This document shows positions 59,240 through 64,000 of a stretch of 64,000 nt of DNA, piece by piece. How positions within the stretch are numbered: position 1 is the stretch's first letter; the number at the start of each line of letters is the position of its first letter. The position numbers and the translations under genes were made by a program. The notes below the pieces were generated by a model. The model made no database searches. It saw nothing but the letters and a program-made list of their open reading frames with translations, and had not been told where the DNA came from. Origin of the DNA: Clostridia bacterium (GTDB lineage: Bacteria; Bacillota; Clostridia; Oscillospirales; Acutalibacteraceae); contig JAFTUG010000012.1 in NCBI GenBank assembly GCA_017466365.1, positions 1 through 64,000 on the forward strand. Direction: 5' to 3'.

Positions 59240-60583
59240 TCAGATGATACCCTGAGCCATCATTGCGTCTGCAACCTTAATGAAGCCTGCGATGTTTGCG
59301 CCTGCAACGAGGTCATAGCCGAGACCGTACTGCTCTGCTGCAGCAGCGGAGTTATCGTGGATGTTCTTCATAATCTGCTTGAGTTTTGCATCAACTTCTT
59401 CTGCTGTCCAGCTGTATCTCATTGAGTTCTGGCTCATTTCGAGAGCTGAAACTGCAACACCGCCTGCGTTAACTGCCTTTGAAGGAGCAACTGCCTTGCA
59501 GTTTTCCTTAAGGTATGCAAGAGCATCGTTTGTTGTTGGCATGTTAGCTACTTCAATATAGTAAGGAACACCGTTTGCAACAAGCTTCTGAGCCTGTTCC
59601 ATGTTGATTTCGTTCTGTGTTGCGCAGGGCATTGCAACGTCAACCTTAACGCCCCAGGGCTTTTCACCTGCATGGAATTCTGCGCCGAACTTGTCTGCGT
59701 AATCCTGAACCTTATCTCTGCCTGAAGCTCGCATTTCAAGCATATAGTCAATCTTTTCAGGTGTGTTGATGCCGTCTGCATCGTAAACATAACCGTCAGG
59801 ACCCGAGATTGTAACAACCTTGCCGCCGAGCTCTGTGATCTTCTTAACTGCACCCCATGCAACATTGCCGAAGCCTGAAATTGCAAAGGTTTTGCCTTTG
59901 ATTTCTTCACCGAAGTGCTTTAACATTTCAACTGCATAGTATGTTGCGCCGAAACCTGTTGCTTCGGGTCTGATAAGTGAACCGCCGTAGGGAATGCCCT
60001 TACCTGTAAGAACACCGTTTTCAAATGCACCCTTGATGCGTCTGTACTGACCGTAGAGATAACCGATTTCTCTGCCGCCAACGCCGATATCGCCTGCGGG
60101 AACGTCAACATCGGGACCGATGTGTCTGTAAAGCTCTGTCATAAATGCCTGACAGAAACGAAGAATTTCAGCATCGCTCTTGCCTCTGGGGTCGAAATCG
60201 GAGCCGCCCTTTGCGCCGCCGATGGGGAGACCTGTAAGGCTGTTTTTGAAGGTCTGCTCAAAGCCGAGGAACTTCATTATGCCGATATATACCGAAGGAT
60301 GGAAACGCAGACCGCCCTTATAAGGGCCGATAGCACCGTTGAACTGAACTCTGTAGCCTGTGTTAACGTTAACCTTGCCGTTATCATCAACCCATGTAAC
60401 TCTAAAAGTGATCTGTCTTTCGGGCTCTGCCATTCTTTCAAGCAAAGCGTTTGCTTCATATTCGGGATGCTGCTCGATAACGGGAGCGATTGACTCGAAA
60501 ACTTCTGTTACTGTCTGGACGAATTCGGGTTCGCTTGCGTGCTTTTTTGCAACCTGTTCAATAACTCTTTCTACATAACTCAA
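59240..60583 (-). CDS. gdhA: NADP-type glutamate dehydrogenase
   Basis: 447 residues, hexameric bacterial GDH. PYKGGLRFHPSVY, the catalytic PIGGAKGGSDFDPRGKS (Lys) and the PAGDIGVGGREIGYL (Asp) blocks are complete, with the nucleotide fold at ISGFGNVAWGAVKK. It aminates 2-oxoglutarate with ammonia. AAGGAG lies 8 bases ahead of TTG 60583; reading on to 60613 has no ribosome site. The gene is monocistronic with its own promoter and terminator. Confidence 0.96.
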   Translation of the reverse strand: MSYVERVIEQVAKKHASEPEFVQTVTEVFESIAPVIEQHPEYEANALLERMAEPERQITFRVTWVDDNGKVNVNTGYRVQFNGAIGPYKGGLRFHPSVYIGIMKFLGFEQTFKNSLTGLPIGGAKGGSDFDPRGKSDAEILRFCQAFMTELYRHIGPDVDVPAGDIGVGGREIGYLYGQYRRIKGAFENGVLTGKGIPYGGSLIRPEATGFGATYYAVEMLKHFGEEIKGKTFAISGFGNVAWGAVKKITELGGKVVTISGPDGYVYDADGINTPEKIDYMLEMRASGRDKVQDYADKFGAEFHAGEKPWGVKVDVAMPCATQNEINMEQAQKLVANGVPYYIEVANMPTTNDALAYLKENCKAVAPSKAVNAGGVAVSALEMSQNSMRYSWTAEEVDAKLKQIMKNIHDNSAAAAEQYGLGYDLVAGANIAGFIKVADAMMAQGII

Positions 60584-60666
60584 AAGAAACACTCCTTTTA
60601 AAAACTGCCGCAAAATATGACAGCCTTCTATAAACTCTTTAATGCAGAATAAACTGCTTGCATAAT

Positions 60667-60695
60667 ATTCTATACCTAAAGTGCTTAAAATGCAA
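60667..60695 (-). promoter_or_regulatory. gdhA promoter
   Basis: Minus strand TTGCAT (60695-60690), 17-base spacer, TAGAAT (60672-60667). Confidence 0.6.
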
Positions 60696-60741
60696 CAAAA
60701 AATATTTCAACTTTCATATTTTTGTTAAAAAAACCGAAAAT

Positions 60742-60760
60742 AGCTGTATATTATACAGCT
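60742..60760. promoter_or_regulatory. Palindrome between gdhA and rarA
   Basis: AGCTGTATA (60742-60750), one T, TATACAGCT (60752-60760): perfect 9-bp arms. About 50 bp upstream of the gdhA -35. TTTTGCA/TGCAAAA (about 60813-60834) is a second, shorter repeat. Either could be an operator. Nothing else was seen in 60584-60851. Confidence 0.5.
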
Positions 60761-60851
60761 TATTTGCAACATACAGTCAATAAACTTTCAAAAACCCTGC
60801 AAAAATATCAGTTTTGCAAGCGATTATGCAAAATTATATCGTTTTTGACTC

Positions 60852-60880
60852 TTGAATATACGTTATATATTTGTTATACT
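60852..60880 (+). promoter_or_regulatory. rarA promoter
   Basis: TTGAAT (60852-60857), 17-base spacer, TATACT (60875-60880). Confidence 0.7.
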
Positions 60881-60912
60881 TAACAAATAATCACAGAAAG
60901 GCAGGGCTTTTT

Positions 60913-62178
60913 ATGTCGGCACCGCTTGCGGACAGACTCCGTCCGAAAAAAATTGAAGATATAATCGGTCAGCCGCACCTTCTCGGTGAGGGTAAGCCTT
61001 TGCGCAATATTATACAGTCGGGCGAATTGCCTAATATGGTCTTTTACGGCCCTCCGGGAGTGGGAAAAACAACTCTTGCAAGCATTATAGCGAAAACAAC
61101 CGACCGTCACCTCGTAAAGCTCAACGGCACAACTGCAGGCACGGCGGATATAAAAGATGTTGTTGCAAAGCTTGATACTTTTATTGCTCCCAACGGTATC
61201 CTGCTTTATCTTGATGAAATTCAGTATTTCAATAAAAAACAGCAGCAGACCTTACTTGAATATATTGAAAACGGTGCAATAACTCTTATTGCATCAACAA
61301 CGGAGAATCCTTATTTTTATGTTTACAGTGCAATTTTAAGCCGTTCAACCGTGTTTGAATTCAAAAGTGTAACACCTTCGGAGGCGGAGAAGGCGGTAAG
61401 GCGTGCTTTTGATTTTATGGCAGAGGACAGGGGAGAAGAATACTCTGTTGAGGACGGTGTTTATCATCATATCGCAACCGCAAGTGCGGGTGATGTCAGA
61501 AAGGCGATAAACAGCGTTGAGCTTTGTGTTCTTTCGGCAAATTCCGAAGGCGGCAAAAAGATTATTTCTCTTGAAAATGCCAAATCTCTTACACAAAAAA
61601 GTGCAATGAGATATGATAAAGACGGCGATGAGCATTATGACATTATTTCCGCTTATCAGAAGTCCATGAGAGGCTCTGACCCTGATGCTGCCGTGCATTA
61701 TCTTGCAAGGCTTCTTGAAGCGGGGGATTTGCCCTCTGCATGCAGAAGGCTCATGGTTTGTGCGTGTGAGGATGTCGGACTTGCTTATCCGCAAATAATT
61801 CCAATAGTCAAATCGGCAATTGATGCGGCTATGATGCTCGGCTTGCCCGAGGCGAGAATACCTCTTGCCGATGCAGTGATACTTGTTGCGACAAGTCCGA
61901 AATCAAACAGTGCTTACGGTGCGATTAATTCCGCAATGGCTGATGTTTCGGCGGGCAGAACCGGTCCCGTGCCGCGTCAACTTCAAAACATGCATTATGA
62001 CGGCGAGGATAATCCGAATAAGGGTCAGTTCTATAAATATGCCCATGATTTTCCGGGTCATTGGGTTGAACAGCAGTATCTCCCTGATGCAATAAAGAAC
62101 AAAAAATATTATGAATTCGGCGATAACAAAATGGAGCAGGCATCGAAGGAGTATTGGTCAAGAATAAAGAAAAAATGA
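60913..62178 (+). CDS. rarA: Replication-associated recombination AAA+ ATPase RarA (MgsA)
   Basis: 421 residues. Clamp-loader-like AAA+ protein acting at stalled forks. PLADRLRPKKIEDIIGQ, Walker A GPPGVGKTTLA, Walker B LLYLDEIQYFNKKQQQTLL (DEIQ), sensor 1 STTENPYF and the C-terminal PKSNSAYGAI and YDGEDNPNKGQ blocks are typical of RarA/MgsA. ATG 60913 with AAAGGCAGGG upstream is chosen; the frame from 60871 begins in the promoter. Confidence 0.94.
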   Translation: MSAPLADRLRPKKIEDIIGQPHLLGEGKPLRNIIQSGELPNMVFYGPPGVGKTTLASIIAKTTDRHLVKLNGTTAGTADIKDVVAKLDTFIAPNGILLYLDEIQYFNKKQQQTLLEYIENGAITLIASTTENPYFYVYSAILSRSTVFEFKSVTPSEAEKAVRRAFDFMAEDRGEEYSVEDGVYHHIATASAGDVRKAINSVELCVLSANSEGGKKIISLENAKSLTQKSAMRYDKDGDEHYDIISAYQKSMRGSDPDAAVHYLARLLEAGDLPSACRRLMVCACEDVGLAYPQIIPIVKSAIDAAMMLGLPEARIPLADAVILVATSPKSNSAYGAINSAMADVSAGRTGPVPRQLQNMHYDGEDNPNKGQFYKYAHDFPGHWVEQQYLPDAIKNKKYYEFGDNKMEQASKEYWSRIKKK

Positions 62179-62190
62179 ATATAAAAGCTT

Positions 62191-62217
62191 CAAGGCAGCA
62201 CAATTTGTGCTGCCTTG
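62191..62217. terminator. Hairpin after rarA
   Basis: CAAGGCAGCAC (62191-62201) with GTGCTGCCTTG (62207-62217). There is no T tail on the plus strand and only a weak one on the minus strand, so it may be a structural end. Confidence 0.6.
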
Positions 62218-62276
62218 AGTCATATGGAGGATTTGAACGGACAAAGAAAAATTCTTTGCCGAGAAGATAAGCTGAA

Positions 62277-63323
62277 TTATTTGTTGAGAATTTTTGCTCT
62301 GATTTTGCGTGTGGATTTTGCAAGCTTCTGCGCTGCGTTTACTGCCGTGAAACCGAGCTTGTCAATTATCAGGTCTGCTTCGCCCATAAGCTCCATGTAG
62401 TCATTGCAGAAGCCTCTCTTGAATTTAAAAATACCGTGCAGAGGGTTATTTTCATCGGGATAACCGCCTCTGAAATCGTAATATTTGCAGCCACTTTCCA
62501 TTGCCCACTTAATCATTTCCCATTGAACAAGATAATTCGGCATTACGTTACGGTATTCGTTTGAGCTTGCACCGTAAACATACCACACTTTATCGCCGCA
62601 GAGGACATCAAGTGCGCCTGCAATGGGTTCCCCCTCGTAATATGCGAGATAAATCCGTGCATTCTCTCCGAATGCGTCCATTATTCGCTTAAAATATGAA
62701 ACATCTCTTATAACAAAATTGTCTCTTGTTCCCGTAACGAGCATGAGCTTGTGAAAATCCTCACATGCTTCTGCGCCCCTGACCTCAACCGTAACACCCT
62801 TTCTTGCTGCAAGGCGGATGTTATAACGGGTTTTCGGGTGGAAGGTCTGCATAAGCTCTTCTTCTGTTTTGCCGCTTATATCAAGGCGGAAAATGTATCT
62901 TGATTGAATTGTATCAAAGCCTGCGCTATGCTCCTTGAATTTGAAGCCCATACCTTCGAGAAGGGAGATATATTTTGAGTTTGATGCAAGAGTATCGGTA
63001 TCGATTTTAAAAGTATATGCCTTGTTTTTTATGCCGTATTCTTTGGCTGCCGTGAGAAGCTCTGTTACCGTTTCTGTATCGTTAAGGTCACATACGGGTC
63101 CTCTGGGTGAATACATCATTTTAAACGGTGTCATGGGTATCTGACGGAGCAATACAGAACAAACGCCCTTTATTTCTCCGCTTTCGTTGCGGGCGATGAA
63201 GCCTGTCCATTCCCATTCTTTTTTTACGTTTCCCCATGCAGATGACTGCTGCATATGCCCTTTGGGGTGGGAGCACAGAAATTTATCGAATTCCTGCGCA
63301 TTGTCAATTTTTACAATTTCCAT
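62277..63323 (-). CDS. FemAB/FemX-type peptidoglycan aminoacyltransferase
   Basis: 348 residues, two GNAT-like halves. PKGHMQQSSAWGNVKKEWEW and MYSPRGPVCD open the first; FHPKTRYNIRLAARKGVTVE, YYEGEPIAGALDVLCGDKVWYVYGASS and YDFRGGYPDENNPLHGIFKFKRGF are signature blocks of Fem transferases. These use aminoacyl-tRNA to build the cross-bridge on lipid II in the cytosol. A coiled-coil arm typical of FemA is short here. GAAAGGAG precedes ATG 63323; the frame from 63338 is not needed. It follows the CCA-adding gene after 11 bp. Confidence 0.92.
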   Translation of the reverse strand: MEIVKIDNAQEFDKFLCSHPKGHMQQSSAWGNVKKEWEWTGFIARNESGEIKGVCSVLLRQIPMTPFKMMYSPRGPVCDLNDTETVTELLTAAKEYGIKNKAYTFKIDTDTLASNSKYISLLEGMGFKFKEHSAGFDTIQSRYIFRLDISGKTEEELMQTFHPKTRYNIRLAARKGVTVEVRGAEACEDFHKLMLVTGTRDNFVIRDVSYFKRIMDAFGENARIYLAYYEGEPIAGALDVLCGDKVWYVYGASSNEYRNVMPNYLVQWEMIKWAMESGCKYYDFRGGYPDENNPLHGIFKFKRGFCNDYMELMGEADLIIDKLGFTAVNAAQKLAKSTRKIRAKILNK

Positions 63324-63334
63324 AATTGCTCCTT

Positions 63335-64000
63335 TCACAGCCCTGCAAGCTGTTTTGCCCGTTCGATTAATGCACTCTCATCGTTAGGCAGCTTTTCATC
63401 CATAACCTCATCGAGAAGCGTTTCCATTATCTTTCCCATGGCAGGGGAAGGGGATATTCCTATATTTGCAAGTTTTTTGCCGTCAACGGCAAGATCGCTT
63501 ATTTTTATGCATGAATTATCTTCTATGATATCTTGAAGAATTTTTTTGCCGATTTTATTTTGTTTCGCCGCTTCGTCATAAAAAACGGGATTCTGTGCTG
63601 AAATATCGGCTTCTCTTATGAGAAAAAGTTTTTCAACCGTTTCAAGTCCGAGCCTTGTGATATATTTCTTATAAGTTTTTTTGCTTATTTTATCGGGTAA
63701 AAAATCATGGTATTCAACAAGATTACAAACCGTATCTCTGAATTTGTTGGAGGTTTTAAGCCTTGATAATATTTCAAATGCGATATTCTTACTGATTTTT
63801 CCGTGAGAATAAAAATGGTCGGTTCCGCCTTGGTCCGTGGTTTTGCAATGGGGCTTTCCCGAGTCATGCAGAAGCATCGCAAAACGCAGAATCGGGTCGG
63901 GAGGTATTGCTTTAACAGCGGCAACGGTATGCCCCCAAACATCGTAAATGTGCCTTTCGTGATTTTGAACACAATTATCCATGGGCTCCAGTTCGGGTAA
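63335..64000 (-). CDS. cca: CCA tRNA nucleotidyltransferase / poly(A) polymerase family, C-terminal part (cut by window edge)
   Basis: About 221 codons of a gene that enters from the right edge: the frame runs on through LPELEP beyond ATG 63982, so that ATG is internal. The visible part is an HD domain: HIYDVWGHTVAAV, RFAMLLHDSGKP (HD pair), HFYSHGKISK and EYHDFLP, as in the CCA-adding enzymes with a C-terminal HD domain. The nucleotidyltransferase domain itself lies outside the window. It adds or repairs the tRNA 3' CCA end. Close to femX on the same strand. Confidence 0.88.
   Translation of the reverse strand, partial: LPELEPMDNCVQNHERHIYDVWGHTVAAVKAIPPDPILRFAMLLHDSGKPHCKTTDQGGTDHFYSHGKISKNIAFEILSRLKTSNKFRDTVCNLVEYHDFLPDKISKKTYKKYITRLGLETVEKLFLIREADISAQNPVFYDEAAKQNKIGKKILQDIIEDNSCIKISDLAVDGKKLANIGISPSPAMGKIMETLLDEVMDEKLPNDESALIERAKQLAGL

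Noticed and set aside
63335-63982. Complete stand-alone HD-domain protein starting at ATG 63982
   Set aside because: The frame continues to the window edge with CCA-enzyme-like residues, so the ATG is internal to a longer gene.
1-64000. tRNA, rRNA, tmRNA, SRP RNA or RNase P genes
   Set aside because: Looked for characteristic conserved segments while reading both strands; none were convincing.

Overview
The window reads as chromosome from a low-to-moderate G+C Firmicute of the class Clostridia, most like an uncultured gut Oscillospirales/Ruminococcaceae. The evidence is the ctsR-mcsA-mcsB-clpC heat-shock operon with CtsR heptad boxes, an HPr-type phosphocarrier, a DarA-type c-di-AMP receptor, a FeoB-associated Cys-rich peptide, strong AGGAGG ribosome sites, sigma-A promoters with 17-base spacers, and short GC-rich palindromic intergenic repeats. 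I saw no rRNA, tRNA, CRISPR array, transposase, phage or plasmid genes. This is core and metabolic genome, not an island.

Layout. 1-760 is non-coding: a run of GC hairpins, a well-supported independently transcribed structured RNA (about 358-659) and a cruciform repeat. 761-1834 is a divergent pair, a frameshifted membrane SHOCT gene and an XRE regulator, with two copies of one 17-bp operator between them. 1877-6391 (minus) runs pnuC, a TetM-like translation GTPase, a GH130 enzyme and a lipoprotein; pnuC has a leader terminator and appears to start at AUU. 6648-9358 is the ferrous-iron locus feoA-feoB-Cys-rich peptide, with three GTTAG-N6-CTAAC elements. 9351-14119 (minus) holds a patatin lipase, two metallophosphoesterases, a CDF transporter and a helical-bundle protein. 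14219-20261 has an amidohydrolase, argG/argH with ARG-box-like sites, trpS and an aminotransferase. 20400-25561 has a HAD phosphatase, an unknown polytopic membrane protein, yfcE and a polar amino-acid ABC importer. 25682-29151 is a heterodimeric ABC exporter. 29334-36277 (plus) has an orphan E2-type acyltransferase, a GH36 alpha-galactosidase, a uracil permease, a GPH-type sugar symporter and a small kinase. 36329-43594 mixes HPr, a G5/3D cell-wall protein, peptidase E, a broken phosphoesterase, a TIM-barrel enzyme, GtrA, a lipoprotein and a ceramidase-like protein. 43597-50205 (minus) has trmL, pth and the class III heat-shock operon. 50507-53691 has a DMT exporter, trmN, rsmI and a membrane-anchored protein. 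53826-58131 is the most intriguing group: an ABC exporter with an N-terminal sensor-like domain and zinc ribbon, a DUF1854 protein, the c-di-AMP receptor DarA and a secreted phosphoesterase, tightly spaced. The rest is fba, gdhA, rarA, a FemAB-type transferase and the 3' part of a CCA-adding enzyme that runs off the right edge.

How the genes work together. Iron uptake, arginine synthesis from citrulline, alpha-galactoside use, polar amino-acid uptake, class III protein quality control and RNA modification are each recognisable as units. Less expected are at least five calcineurin-like phosphoesterase genes or remnants in 64 kb, a dinucleotide-repeat frameshift, and the exporter/DUF1854/DarA group, which could link c-di-AMP signalling to export. 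All functional statements come from reading sequence and remembered family features; no database search was run.
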